Shown: positions 10,142 to 19,562 of the stretch, piece after piece
Position numbering within the stretch: the first letter of the stretch is position 1
How the letters are laid out: every line of letters starts with the position of its first letter
Assembly (NCBI GenBank): GCA_947489585.1
Contig: CANLEE010000003.1
Coordinates: forward strand, 248,001 to 312,000
DNA: 64,000 nt
Reading direction: 5' to 3'
Source of the DNA: an uncultured Psychroserpens sp.
Lineage (GTDB): Bacteria; Bacteroidota; Bacteroidia; Flavobacteriales; Flavobacteriaceae
Position numbers and translations under genes: made by a program
Notes under the pieces: model-generated
Database searches by the model: none
Seen by the model: only the letters and a program-made list of their open reading frames with translations
What the model was told of the DNA's origin: nothing

Positions 10142-11008
10142 ATGGCAAAAAAAAGCAAAGAGAAAAAATTTTCAAAAAAACTACTTCATAAATATCGTTT
10201 GGTCGTTTTAAACGAAGACACTTTTGAAGAACGTTTTGCAATAAAATTAACGCGTCTTAATGTTTTTGTGATTTTGTCATTAGGAACAATTTTACTCATT
10301 GCTGGCACTATTTTTTTAATAGCGTTTACCTCATTAAAAGAATATATCCCAGGCTATTCGTCTACAGCCTTAAAAAAACAAGCCACTATTTTAAATTACA
10401 AGACAGATTCTTTACAACAAGTTATTAACCTTAATGAGCAATATTACGCTTCTATTAAAAAAGTATTAACAGGTGATGTAAGCACTTTAGAATTTAATAG
10501 AGACTCTATAATTGATGCGGCAAGCATTGACCCAAGTAATTTAGATTTAAAGCCTACAAAAGAAGATTCTTTGCTACGAGATCTAGTTGATAAAGAGGAC
10601 AAATACAATGTATTTGAGTCTAAAATTTCGTCTTCAAATTTTGTGTTGTTTCCACCAGTAAATGGAACTATTTCTGAAGGGTACAACATAAAAGACAAAC
10701 ATTATGCGGTTGATGTTGTTGTAGCTAAAGATACACCTGTTAAGGCGACAGCTGACGGCACTGTTATTTTTGCCGAATGGACATCAGAAACAGGTTACGT
10801 TGTGATTATAGAGCATAGTTATGAACTTATTTCAGTATATAAACACAATGCTTCATTAACTAAGCAACAAGGCGATTTAGTGAAATCTGGAGAAGTTATT
10901 GCTATGGCTGGCAACTCAGGAGAATTAACAACTGGGCCGCATTTACATTTCGAACTCTGGAATAGAGGTTACCCTGTAAACCCAACAAACTTTATAGATT
11001 TTAATTGA
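10142..11008 (+). CDS. M23 family peptidoglycan endopeptidase, membrane anchored
   Basis: Envelope metallopeptidase of 288 residues. A basic cytoplasmic N-terminus rich in lysine precedes one membrane segment (about 41-63), a linker with coiled-coil character (about 75-155), and a LytM/M23 domain (about 170-285). Zinc ligands are visible: H187 and D191 in the variant motif HYAVD, and the HLH motif (267-269). The family usually has a glycine between the first histidine and aspartate, and alanine-valine is seen here. It likely cleaves peptide cross-links in the cell wall. The following GH3-type gene starts at the last base of its stop codon. Confidence 0.92.
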   Translation: MAKKSKEKKFSKKLLHKYRLVVLNEDTFEERFAIKLTRLNVFVILSLGTILLIAGTIFLIAFTSLKEYIPGYSSTALKKQATILNYKTDSLQQVINLNEQYYASIKKVLTGDVSTLEFNRDSIIDAASIDPSNLDLKPTKEDSLLRDLVDKEDKYNVFESKISSSNFVLFPPVNGTISEGYNIKDKHYAVDVVVAKDTPVKATADGTVIFAEWTSETGYVVIIEHSYELISVYKHNASLTKQQGDLVKSGEVIAMAGNSGELTTGPHLHFELWNRGYPVNPTNFIDFN

Positions 11009-12510
11009 TGTTATCCCTTAAACCAAAGTTAGCAAAACTCTTTGCGAAAAATGTTAGGAAATCCATTTTAAGATGGTCAAACAGGCCTATTGAGACTCAA
11101 GATAAGGTGTTTCATAAATTGATAAAATTAGCAGCAGAAACACAGTTTGGCAAAGACCATGATTTTGAATCTATTAAAACGCACCAAGATTTTATAGAAC
11201 GCGTACCTGTTAGAGATTATGAAGCGCTAAAACCATATGTCGAAAGAGTTGTTGCTGGAGAGGAAAATATACTTTGGAAGGGTAAACCTTTATATTTTGC
11301 CAAAACATCAGGAACAACCTCGGGAGCTAAATATATACCTTTAACCAAAGAGAGTATGCCAACACATGTAGAAGCAGCTCGAAATGCGATTTTAATGTAC
11401 ATAGCCGAAACTGGAAATAGCAGCTTTGTTGATGGTAAAATGATTTTCTTACAAGGAAGCCCTGTTTTGGAAGAAAAAAACGGAGTTCAATTGGGACGTT
11501 TGTCAGGAATTGTAGCACACTATGTTCCAAAATATTTACAAAAAAACCGAATGCCTTCATGGGAAACGAATTGCATAGAGGACTGGGAAACTAAAGTAGA
11601 GGCAGTTGTTGAGGAAACGCTACGAGAAGATATGACTGTTATTTCTGGAATTCCGTCTTGGGTACAGATGTATTTTGAGAAGATTCAAAGTAAAACAGGA
11701 GAGAAAGTAGGTGATGTATTTAAAAACTTCAATCTCTTTATTTTTGGAGGTGTCAATTACGAACCTTACAGAGCGAAATTTGAAAACCTTATTGGACGGC
11801 AAGTTGATAGCATAGAACTATATCCAGCAAGTGAAGGCTTTTTTGCGTTTCAAGATAAGCAGAACGAAAATGGGATGCTTTTACAATTAAACTCAGGGAT
11901 ATTTTATGAGTTTATTGAGGCTGATACTTTTTTTGATGCGAATCCAAAACGACTAACTATTGAAAGCGTTGAGGTTGGCGTCAATTATGTTATGATTATT
12001 TCGACCAATGCTGGACTTTGGGCATACAACATTGGTGATACTGTAGAATTTACATCTACGAAACCTTACCGAGTAATTGTTTCAGGAAGGATTAAGCATT
12101 TTATTTCTGCTTTTGGCGAACACGTTATTGGCAAAGAAGTTGAGCAAGCACTTCAGAAAGCAACGTCAATAGTTAAAGCAAGTATTTCAGAGTTTACTGT
12201 TGCGCCTCAAATTAATCCTGAATCTGGATTACCATTTCATGAATGGTTTATCGAATTTGAAGTTGAACCTGAAGATATATCTACTTTAGTGAAACATATA
12301 GATGCATCAATGCAACAGCAAAACAGCTATTATTATGATCTAATTACCGGAAATGTGCTGCAGCCTTTGAAAGTGACAACTATCAAGAAAAATGGATTTC
12401 AAGACTATATGAAATCAATTGGAAAATTAGGGGGGCAAAATAAGATTCCAAGACTATCTAATGATAGAAAAATTGCTGACGCATTATACGCTCAAAAATT
12501 AACTAAATAG
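11008..12510 (+). CDS. GH3-type acyl-adenylating (amide-forming) enzyme
   Basis: A protein of 500 residues of the GH3 auxin-responsive superfamily, whose plant members adenylate a carboxylic acid and join it to an amino acid. Visible signatures are the ATP-binding loop FAKTSGTTSGAKYIPLT (near 98-114), LYPASEGFFAFQ (near 271-282), and YNIGDTVEF (near 340-348) followed by the hinge IKHFISAFGEH. The bacterial substrate is unknown. ATG 11008 is chosen over the TTG three bases earlier; it overlaps the peptidase stop as TGATG, suggesting coupled translation. Confidence 0.88.
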   Translation: MLSLKPKLAKLFAKNVRKSILRWSNRPIETQDKVFHKLIKLAAETQFGKDHDFESIKTHQDFIERVPVRDYEALKPYVERVVAGEENILWKGKPLYFAKTSGTTSGAKYIPLTKESMPTHVEAARNAILMYIAETGNSSFVDGKMIFLQGSPVLEEKNGVQLGRLSGIVAHYVPKYLQKNRMPSWETNCIEDWETKVEAVVEETLREDMTVISGIPSWVQMYFEKIQSKTGEKVGDVFKNFNLFIFGGVNYEPYRAKFENLIGRQVDSIELYPASEGFFAFQDKQNENGMLLQLNSGIFYEFIEADTFFDANPKRLTIESVEVGVNYVMIISTNAGLWAYNIGDTVEFTSTKPYRVIVSGRIKHFISAFGEHVIGKEVEQALQKATSIVKASISEFTVAPQINPESGLPFHEWFIEFEVEPEDISTLVKHIDASMQQQNSYYYDLITGNVLQPLKVTTIKKNGFQDYMKSIGKLGGQNKIPRLSNDRKIADALYAQKLTK

Positions 12511-12513
12511 TGC

Positions 12514-12521
12514 TATATTTG
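12514..12521 (+). promoter_or_regulatory. Candidate -7 promoter element for the DUF6909 gene
   Basis: TATATTTG matches TAnnTTTG exactly, 18 bases upstream of the ATG at 12540. This favours that ATG over the upstream in-frame GTG at 12510. No TTG at the right -33 spacing is seen. Confidence 0.45.
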
Positions 12522-12539
12522 TCGGCAAACCCTACGCGA

Positions 12540-14231
12540 ATGAATAAAAAGAAAACTCACGAAAGAACAAGAGCTCAAGAAAGCTCAAATGCCATTGAAA
12601 GAATGTACATTACAATGCGCCATTTGTTTAATCGTGGTTTCTATAAGCCAATGGGTGTTTCTGGTGAGACACTTCGTGAATCTTTATTATCGCTAAGACC
12701 AGAAATCTATGGTTCAATTTCAGAAGAAAAGGCAGAACTAGAAGGCTTGTTATACGTTATAGACCGACTTCCTAATGGTATTGAAGAGTGTTCATTTATA
12801 AACCTAACAAGTGATGAAGGCTATGGAAACTCACATTTTAAGCCAATAATTCCTCCTAAACGAAGGCGTAATTGCTATCGTATTGATGATGAGCAGATGA
12901 ATATTGAAATTACTAGAGGGCGTTCAGAAATATATGATATACTAACGCACATTACGTTTCTGTTTGTAGAATCTCACAAGATAAGTAAGCGTGTTTTAAT
13001 AGACGAAAAAGGGACAACAACACGTGATTGGATAAAACTTGAAAAGGCAGTACTTTCTAAAAAGAAACTCACGCAGCAAGAACGCGAGATAGCGATTACA
13101 CACACAGCTAATATTTTGGGCAGAACTTTTGAAGAACTTACCAATGCACATGCAGAATTCACAACCAAAGCGAAACCTGAACGCTTACTTCATATCGTAT
13201 ATTGGTTGGGGAAACTTGCTATTGAGGAGGTTGTAAATAATAACAAACGTACTGTGACATTTAGTCCAGTATTAAGAGAACGTTTGGGACATCATATTCA
13301 TGGTGAAATTTGGGCAGATAACATTAAGGCTGTTTTACACGAAAACAACCTTTTAAGAAGACCTATTCATGTAATTAGTGCAAATATGCACAGTGTAATG
13401 AACTCTATTTTTGCACCTATTGCACTAAAGAGCTTAGCCTCTAAAAAAGACATTTTTGAAGTCTACGAGGCTATAAGTCAAAAAGAAAATGAAGCGTTGC
13501 GCAATAAAATCTCAAAAGAAGCGTTGCAGAGTGGAATGACTTATATTAAAGACTCTTCAGGGACCAACATTGATGTTCAAATTTTTGATACTGAAAAGAT
13601 AGATTTTTCTAAAACCGATATTGCGGTTGGAGAGGCTTTTGAGGATGGAGAAAAGCCAGTGATATTTGTTATGGATTATGCCTTTGGCGAGCAAGCCTAT
13701 GAAACTATTGATGAATTATTGAAGCCCATTACGGTTAATGGAGAGAAAATGCATCTAAATGTAGAATCGGTTTCAATTATGGGCAAGGCAGGTATTTTAG
13801 AAGGCGGGAAAGGAGACATAATGATTCCATCAGCGCATATTTTTGAAGGCACCGCAGATAATTATCCGTTTAAAAATGAATTATGCAAGGAAGACTTAAG
13901 AGGTCAAGGTGTAGATGTATATGAAGGTTCTATGATAACAGTTTTAGGAACATCACTTCAAAATAAAGAGATATTAAAGTTCTTTTATAACTCAACATGG
14001 AATGTTATTGGGCTTGAAATGGAAGGAGCGCATTACCAAAAAGCAATCCAGGCAGCATCAAAAGTAAGAGGGAGTATTAACTCAGATGTAAAAGTTCGAT
14101 ATGCTTATTATGCAAGTGATAATCCTTTAGAGACAGGAAGTACATTAGCTTCAGGAGGTTTAGGAACCTCAGGAGTTAAGCCAACATATTTAATAACACG
14201 AAAAATATTGCAACAAATATTTAATAACTAA
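12540..14231 (+). CDS. DUF6909 protein with nucleosidase-like C-terminal region
   Basis: A protein of 563 residues that I match to DUF6909, a family of unknown function widespread in Flavobacteriaceae. There is no signal peptide and no membrane segment, so it is probably cytoplasmic. The last part (about 360-560) resembles the purine nucleoside phosphorylase/nucleosidase fold: the motif EMEGA at 493-497 is like the glutamate-containing substrate loop of MTA/SAH nucleosidases, and ASDNP near D527 occupies the place of their catalytic SD motif. The N-terminal half is unlike anything I know. It follows the GH3-type gene closely but has its own promoter candidate. Confidence 0.78.
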   Translation: MNKKKTHERTRAQESSNAIERMYITMRHLFNRGFYKPMGVSGETLRESLLSLRPEIYGSISEEKAELEGLLYVIDRLPNGIEECSFINLTSDEGYGNSHFKPIIPPKRRRNCYRIDDEQMNIEITRGRSEIYDILTHITFLFVESHKISKRVLIDEKGTTTRDWIKLEKAVLSKKKLTQQEREIAITHTANILGRTFEELTNAHAEFTTKAKPERLLHIVYWLGKLAIEEVVNNNKRTVTFSPVLRERLGHHIHGEIWADNIKAVLHENNLLRRPIHVISANMHSVMNSIFAPIALKSLASKKDIFEVYEAISQKENEALRNKISKEALQSGMTYIKDSSGTNIDVQIFDTEKIDFSKTDIAVGEAFEDGEKPVIFVMDYAFGEQAYETIDELLKPITVNGEKMHLNVESVSIMGKAGILEGGKGDIMIPSAHIFEGTADNYPFKNELCKEDLRGQGVDVYEGSMITVLGTSLQNKEILKFFYNSTWNVIGLEMEGAHYQKAIQAASKVRGSINSDVKVRYAYYASDNPLETGSTLASGGLGTSGVKPTYLITRKILQQIFNN

Positions 14232-14240
14232 TAAAGAGAT

Positions 14241-15296
14241 ATGAGTGAAAATTTACCCAATAACAATCAAGAAGAAGAAGTAGATTTAGGCGTTTTATTT
14301 AATGCTATTGGAAAGTTTTTTGATAAAATATTTGGATTTATATCTAATGCATTAAAAGGGCTGTTTTCGGTCTTTATTTATGCATTAAAGCCTATGATTT
14401 CGAATTTTAAGCTAATATTTTCTGTAATGCTAGTTGCAGCAATTATAGGCTTTGTTTTAGAAAAGTACAATGCGAAAACGTACAAATCTGTAATGTTTGT
14501 TAAACCCTATTTTGACTCTAAATATCAACTTGTCAATAACATCAATTATTTTAATGCTTTAATTGGCAACCAAGACTATGAGACTTTAACCCAAACATTT
14601 AATATATCTGAAGAGGATGCAAAAGCTATAAATGAATTTGAAATTGAAATAGGCCCAGAAAGTGAAAATGATAAAATCAAACAATATGATACCTATTTAA
14701 AATCATTAGATAGTATTAGAGCACAGGAAATAAGTTACACAGATTTTATAGAAAATAGAGACATATTTTCATCTGACTTTTTTGAAATTTCTGTTGAAGC
14801 TCAAAAAAAGGACATTTTTAAAAACCTAGAAAACGGATTGATTTCTTCTTTTGAAAACACATATTCAGAAAAGAAAAAGAAGAAAAGAGACTCTTTAATT
14901 TATTTGCAAAAGCAAAATATTATGAGGTCTATTAGCTCTGTTGATTCATTACAAAAGGTCTATATTAAAGTATTAGAAGAAGATTCTAAATCTACTAATA
15001 ATACAATAAGTTTAGGTGAGGGCTTTTCTATAGAACCAGAAAAAGCAAAAACAAAAGAATTTGAATTACTTAATAAAGAGCTACAACTTAGACAAGAGTT
15101 GAGAATGTTAGACGAACAAAAGATTGAAGAAAATGACTTTTTTGATATCGTCTCTGGTTTTCAAGAAATAGGCAGTGTCACAAAAAGTATATTTCAAAAG
15201 TATACCTATATTTTTCCTTTGTTAGCTTTTATGATTTTATGTTTGATTTTTGTAACAGATAAAATCATAAGATTTGTTAAAGGTTATGAGCGGTAA
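14241..15296 (+). CDS. Wzz/chain-length-determinant-like membrane protein
   Basis: Protein of 351 residues with an acidic cytoplasmic N-terminus, a membrane segment near 56-74, a large periplasmic portion rich in charged helices (about 80-320, including a lysine run near 210-216), and a second membrane segment near 322-342. This topology is that of Wzz/GumC-type co-polymerases that set polysaccharide chain length. No kinase domain is attached. Its placement directly before rfbB, overlapping it by 11 bases, supports a role in polysaccharide synthesis. The assignment rests on topology and context more than on clear sequence motifs. Confidence 0.68.
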   Translation: MSENLPNNNQEEEVDLGVLFNAIGKFFDKIFGFISNALKGLFSVFIYALKPMISNFKLIFSVMLVAAIIGFVLEKYNAKTYKSVMFVKPYFDSKYQLVNNINYFNALIGNQDYETLTQTFNISEEDAKAINEFEIEIGPESENDKIKQYDTYLKSLDSIRAQEISYTDFIENRDIFSSDFFEISVEAQKKDIFKNLENGLISSFENTYSEKKKKKRDSLIYLQKQNIMRSISSVDSLQKVYIKVLEEDSKSTNNTISLGEGFSIEPEKAKTKEFELLNKELQLRQELRMLDEQKIEENDFFDIVSGFQEIGSVTKSIFQKYTYIFPLLAFMILCLIFVTDKIIRFVKGYER

Positions 15297-16341
15297 AAAA
15301 AAAATATTGATTACTGGAGGAGCGGGCTTTATCGGTTCTCATGTAGTAAGATTATTTGTTGAAAAATACCCCGAGTATCAAATCTTCAATTTAGACGCTT
15401 TAACTTATGCTGGAAACTTAGAAAACCTAAATGATATAAAAGACCAATCTAATTACAACTTTATAAAAGGAGATATTACTGACGAGCCATTTATTAAGAA
15501 GTTGTTTGCTACTCATAAGTTTGATGGCGTTATTCATTTAGCGGCAGAATCTCATGTAGACCGATCAATTAAAGACCCGTTAATTTTTGTTAAGACCAAT
15601 GTCATAGGCACTATGGTTTTATTAAATGCTTTTAAATCAAGTTGTAATGCTAATTTTGATGGCAAATTGTTTTACCACATAAGTACTGATGAGGTTTATG
15701 GCACACTAGGAGAAAAAGGCTTATTTACAGAAACCACCCCATATAACCCCAATTCACCGTATTCAGCTTCTAAGGCAAGTTCAGACCATTTTGTTAGAGC
15801 TTATGGGGAAACTTATAATTTACCATATGTAATATCAAATTGTTCTAATAATTATGGACAACACCAATTTCCTGAAAAACTCATTCCTTTATTTATAAAT
15901 AATATTATAGAAAATAAATCTTTACCTGTTTATGGAGATGGAAATTATACACGAGATTGGTTATATGTAAAAGATCATGCTTCCGCAATAGATATGGTTT
16001 TTCATAAAGGAAAGCTTGGAGAAACATACAACATAGGGGGCTTTAATGAGTGGAAAAACATAGATTTAGTAAAATTGTTGTGTCAGCAAATGGATATTAA
16101 ACTAGGTCGCCCTAAAGGGCTTTCTGAAAGTTTAATTACTTATGTTAAAGATAGGCCAGGACACGATCTTAGATATGCAATTGATGCTAGCAAAATTCAA
16201 AAAGAATTAGGTTGGGAACCTTCGGTAACATTTGAAGAGGGTCTTGAAATAACTATAGATTGGTATTTGAATAATCAAATATGGTTAAACAACGTTACTA
16301 GTGGAGCATACAAATCATATTACGAAAAACAGTATACTTAA
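15286..16341 (+). CDS. rfbB: dTDP-glucose 4,6-dehydratase
   Basis: Cytoplasmic short-chain dehydrogenase-like enzyme, 351 residues, second step of dTDP-L-rhamnose synthesis. It has the NAD loop TGGAGFIGSH (near 10-19), the HLAAESHVDRS segment, the catalytic STDEVYG motif and the YxxxK pair (Y159, K163). ATG 15286 is preferred over an in-frame TTG 12 bases upstream; it lies inside the end of the preceding Wzz-like gene. First of a tight rfbBACD series. Confidence 0.96.
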   Translation: MSGKKKILITGGAGFIGSHVVRLFVEKYPEYQIFNLDALTYAGNLENLNDIKDQSNYNFIKGDITDEPFIKKLFATHKFDGVIHLAAESHVDRSIKDPLIFVKTNVIGTMVLLNAFKSSCNANFDGKLFYHISTDEVYGTLGEKGLFTETTPYNPNSPYSASKASSDHFVRAYGETYNLPYVISNCSNNYGQHQFPEKLIPLFINNIIENKSLPVYGDGNYTRDWLYVKDHASAIDMVFHKGKLGETYNIGGFNEWKNIDLVKLLCQQMDIKLGRPKGLSESLITYVKDRPGHDLRYAIDASKIQKELGWEPSVTFEEGLEITIDWYLNNQIWLNNVTSGAYKSYYEKQYT

Positions 16342-16362
16342 AATTGACAAAAGTATAATTTT

Positions 16363-17226
16363 ATGAAAGGAATAATATTAGCAGGCGGTTCTGGTACTAG
16401 ATTACACCCATTAACATTAGCGGTAAGTAAACAATTAATGCCTATTTATGACAAACCCATGATTTATTATCCTCTTTCTACTTTAATGTCTTCAGGTATA
16501 AGGGAAATACTTATTATTTCAACACCTCACGATTTGCCTTTATTTAAGCAATTGCTTGGAAATGGAAAAAAGTTTGGCTGTGAATTTCAATATGAGGTTC
16601 AAGAACAGCCTAATGGTTTAGCTGAAGCATTTATTATTGGTGCTGATTTTATAGGAAACGATAAAGTTGCACTTATATTAGGAGATAATATTTTTTATGG
16701 TACTGGACTAGAAGCGCTATTGCAGAAAAACAATGACCCTAGTGGAGGTATTATTTATGCATATCATGTTCATGACCCAGAACGTTATGGTGTGGTTGAA
16801 TTTGATTCTCAAGGAAATGCTATTTCTATAGAGGAAAAACCTAAAACCCCAAAATCTAACTTTGCCGTACCAGGTATTTATTTTTACGATAATTCGGTGG
16901 TGGAAATTGCGAAAAACATACAGCCAAGTCAACGAGGTGAATTAGAAATAACAGATATAAATAGAGTATATTTAAATCAAAGAAAATTAAAAGTAAGTGT
17001 TTTAGACAAAGGGACAGCATGGTTAGATACAGGAACTTTTAATTCTTTGATGCAAGCGTCACAATTTGTTCAAGTTATTGAAGAACGTCAAGGTTTAAAG
17101 ATTGGAGCTATTGAGGAAACCGCATATAAAATGGGTTATATAAATAAAAAGGAATTAAGCGATTTAATAGAACCACTCATTAAAAGTGGATATGGGAAGC
17201 ATTTATTGAAGATTTTAGAAAAATAG
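16363..17226 (+). CDS. rfbA: Glucose-1-phosphate thymidylyltransferase
   Basis: Nucleotidyltransferase of 287 residues that makes dTDP-glucose from dTTP and glucose-1-phosphate, the first step toward dTDP-rhamnose. The N-terminal signature [11 protein letters not shown] (8-18), the metal site LGDNIFYG and the EEKPKTPKS segment are intact. The length is typical of the short RmlA class. It lies 21 bases after rfbB and one base before rfbC. Confidence 0.97.
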   Translation: MKGIILAGGSGTRLHPLTLAVSKQLMPIYDKPMIYYPLSTLMSSGIREILIISTPHDLPLFKQLLGNGKKFGCEFQYEVQEQPNGLAEAFIIGADFIGNDKVALILGDNIFYGTGLEALLQKNNDPSGGIIYAYHVHDPERYGVVEFDSQGNAISIEEKPKTPKSNFAVPGIYFYDNSVVEIAKNIQPSQRGELEITDINRVYLNQRKLKVSVLDKGTAWLDTGTFNSLMQASQFVQVIEERQGLKIGAIEETAYKMGYINKKELSDLIEPLIKSGYGKHLLKILEK

Positions 17227-17227
17227 A

Positions 17228-17779
17228 ATGAAGCGAAAAAATACATTTATTAAAGACTGTTTCATAGTTGAACCAAATATTATTGAAGATCAGAGAGGTT
17301 ATTTTTTTGAATCATTTAATAAGAAAGAGTTTGATAAAATGACTGATTATCAAGTTGACTTTGTTCAAGACAACGAATCTTTATCGAATAAAGGTGTACT
17401 TAGAGGTTTGCATTTCCAATTTGGAAAACATGCGCAAGCAAAATTAGTTAGAGTTGTGAAAGGGAAAATTCTTGATATTGTTGTTGATTTAAGGGAAAAT
17501 TCACCAACATTCAAAAAACACTTTAGTATAGAAATCTCTGAAGAGAATAAAAAACAATTATTTGTTCCAAGAGGCTTTGCTCATGGGTTTTTAGTAATGG
17601 AGGACCAAACGATTGTTAGTTATAAGTGTGATAATTTCTTCAATAAAGATTCTGAGAGAGGAATTCGATTTGACGATAAAGATTTAAATATTGACTGGGG
17701 AGTTTCTGAAAGCCAAATTATTTTATCCAATAAAGATAAAAAGTCACCAACACTGTCAACGTATTTGAATGAGAAGTAG
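17228..17779 (+). CDS. rfbC: dTDP-4-dehydrorhamnose 3,5-epimerase
   Basis: Cupin-fold epimerase of 183 residues, third step of dTDP-L-rhamnose synthesis. The catalytic region RGLHFQ (near 58-63) with its histidine and the stretch RGFAHGFLVM are conserved. It begins one base after the rfbA stop and overlaps rfbD by 11 bases, so the four rfb genes are almost surely one transcript. Confidence 0.96.
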   Translation: MKRKNTFIKDCFIVEPNIIEDQRGYFFESFNKKEFDKMTDYQVDFVQDNESLSNKGVLRGLHFQFGKHAQAKLVRVVKGKILDIVVDLRENSPTFKKHFSIEISEENKKQLFVPRGFAHGFLVMEDQTIVSYKCDNFFNKDSERGIRFDDKDLNIDWGVSESQIILSNKDKKSPTLSTYLNEK

Positions 17780-18629
17780 AGTTTTAGTTACTGGAGCTAA
17801 TGGTCAACTAGGTAAGACACTTAGAGACATCTCAGGTGATTTTTTGGATTTAATTGAGTTTGTTTTTATGGAAAAGGCTAAACTCAATATCACAAAGCAT
17901 GAAGATGTTATACTTTTTTTTAATGAAAATAAATTTGATTATTGTATTAACTGTGCTGCATATACCAATGTAGACCTTGCTGAAAGTGAAACTGAAAAAG
18001 CAATGGATATCAATGCATTCGCAGTTGAAAATTTAGCTATTTGCTGTTATAAACACAATACAATATTTATTCACCTTTCTACAGATTATGTTTTTGACGG
18101 CAATCACACACAGCCTTACACAGAATACGACAAAACGAATCCTATAAATATTTATGGAAAATCTAAGCTTTTAGGGGAAGAGTTTGTTAGGAAACATATA
18201 GAAAACTATTTTATAATTAGAACATCTTGGCTTTATTCCAAGTTTAATAAAAACTTTGTAAAAACGATTTTCAACAAAGTTCAAGAGGACAAAAACCTAA
18301 ACATTATAACATCTCAAAAAGGAACGCCAACAAGCTGTGTTGATTTATCAAATTTCATTGTTTTTTTAGTCGTTAATAAGATTAAAAAATATGGAACCTA
18401 TCACTTTTCTGCAAAGGGAGAAACGACATGGTATGCATTGGGTCTATATATAGCAAATTATTATAACTCTAAATCAATCATAACTCCAATAGATACTTTT
18501 AACTCAAAAGCTAAACGACCATTGTATAGTGTTTTAAGTAACCGGAAAGCAATGTTGTTAACGAATGAAACCCCTAAAGATTGGCAAGATAGTGTGGGTT
18601 TCATTCTGAAAGACTTAGCTAATAATTAA
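17769..18629 (+). CDS. rfbD: dTDP-4-dehydrorhamnose reductase
   Basis: NADPH-dependent reductase of 286 residues that completes dTDP-L-rhamnose. It has the nucleotide loop TGANGQLGK (near 7-15), the CAAYTNVD segment, and the STDYVFDG motif followed by YGKSKLLGE, which holds the catalytic tyrosine and lysine. It overlaps rfbC by 11 bases. The 116 bases after it hold no clear terminator but do carry a weak promoter-like element before cysQ. Confidence 0.95.
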   Translation: MRSRVLVTGANGQLGKTLRDISGDFLDLIEFVFMEKAKLNITKHEDVILFFNENKFDYCINCAAYTNVDLAESETEKAMDINAFAVENLAICCYKHNTIFIHLSTDYVFDGNHTQPYTEYDKTNPINIYGKSKLLGEEFVRKHIENYFIIRTSWLYSKFNKNFVKTIFNKVQEDKNLNIITSQKGTPTSCVDLSNFIVFLVVNKIKKYGTYHFSAKGETTWYALGLYIANYYNSKSIITPIDTFNSKAKRPLYSVLSNRKAMLLTNETPKDWQDSVGFILKDLANN

Positions 18630-18666
18630 GTATAATAGTGTCTGTCATAGCTACTAAAAAAAGCCA

Positions 18667-18674
18667 TATATTTA
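18667..18674 (+). promoter_or_regulatory. Weak -7-like element before cysQ
   Basis: TATATTTA differs from TAnnTTTG at the last base and lies 72 bases before the cysQ ATG. It sits in the only sizeable gap (116 bases) between the rhamnose genes and the sulfation genes. A correct -33 element is not evident. Confidence 0.25.
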
Positions 18675-18745
18675 CAGATTATTAAATAAATAAAAAAGCG
18701 TATAAACACAAGTTTAAGAAATGCTTTAAATATGATAAATACTAT

Positions 18746-19555
18746 ATGATTAGCACACAATTAGATAAAAATATAATAACAGCTATAGAAGCCTCTCTAA
18801 AAGCAGGAGAGGTTATTATGGAGGTGTATAATACAGCATTTGATGTCGAATTTAAAGAGGATAAATCACCGCTCACTGTCGCAGATAAAAGAGCAAATGA
18901 TATTATTAATTCTTTTCTCAAACCAACATCAATTCCAATTATTAGCGAAGAAAATAAACAAATTGACTTTTCGGTAAGAAAAGAGTGGGATACCTGTTGG
19001 GTTGTAGATCCCGTTGATGGAACCAAAGAATTCATTAAACGAAATGGGGAGTTTACAGTAAATATAGCTTTGGTCTCAGATGGGGTTCCAATATATGGGG
19101 TTATTTATATGCCTGCAACAAAAACGCTTTATTTTGCTGATGTATTAAGTAATATAGCCTATAAATCACAATTTGAATCTCATAATACTAGTTTAGATAA
19201 CATATTGGAGGTTTCAAAACCCCTTAACCCTAAAGTGAAAACCAATACATTAGAAATCGTTGGAAGCCGCTCTCACATGAGTCAAGAAACTCTAGATTTT
19301 GTAAAAGAGTTAAAAGCATCAGGAAAAAATGTAGAGATAGTATCAAAAGGAAGCTCTCTAAAATTTTGCTTAGTTGCTGAAGGTAATGCTGATATTTACC
19401 CTAGATTTGCTCCAACAATGGAATGGGATACCGCAGCAGGACAAGCCATTTGTAATGCGGTAGGTGTTGAGGTGATTTCTAAAGAAACTAATCAACCTCT
19501 TCTGTACAATAAAGAAAACTTACTAAACCCGTGGTTTTTGGTTTCAAAGCAATAA
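18746..19555 (+). CDS. cysQ: 3'(2'),5'-bisphosphate nucleotidase
   Basis: Inositol-monophosphatase-family enzyme of 269 residues that hydrolyses PAP (3'-phosphoadenosine-5'-phosphate) to AMP. Metal ligands are visible in SEEN (67-70) and in DPVDGTKEF (88-96), and the C-terminal EWDTAAGQAI motif is intact. PAP is the product left by PAPS-dependent sulfotransferases and inhibits them, so its position at the head of a PAPS-synthesis and sulfotransferase run is meaningful. It is followed 7 bases later by the DUF2061 gene. Confidence 0.94.
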   Translation: MISTQLDKNIITAIEASLKAGEVIMEVYNTAFDVEFKEDKSPLTVADKRANDIINSFLKPTSIPIISEENKQIDFSVRKEWDTCWVVDPVDGTKEFIKRNGEFTVNIALVSDGVPIYGVIYMPATKTLYFADVLSNIAYKSQFESHNTSLDNILEVSKPLNPKVKTNTLEIVGSRSHMSQETLDFVKELKASGKNVEIVSKGSSLKFCLVAEGNADIYPRFAPTMEWDTAAGQAICNAVGVEVISKETNQPLLYNKENLLNPWFLVSKQ

Positions 19556-19562
19556 TTATTTA

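Noticed and set aside
12510..12539. In-frame GTG start for DUF6909 at 12510
   Set aside because: It overlaps the previous stop and the -7 element TATATTTG at 12514-12521 lies inside this extension.
18742..19035. Minus-strand open frame of 97 residues over the start of cysQ
   Set aside because: It overlaps the conserved metal-binding part of cysQ and has no signal of its own.
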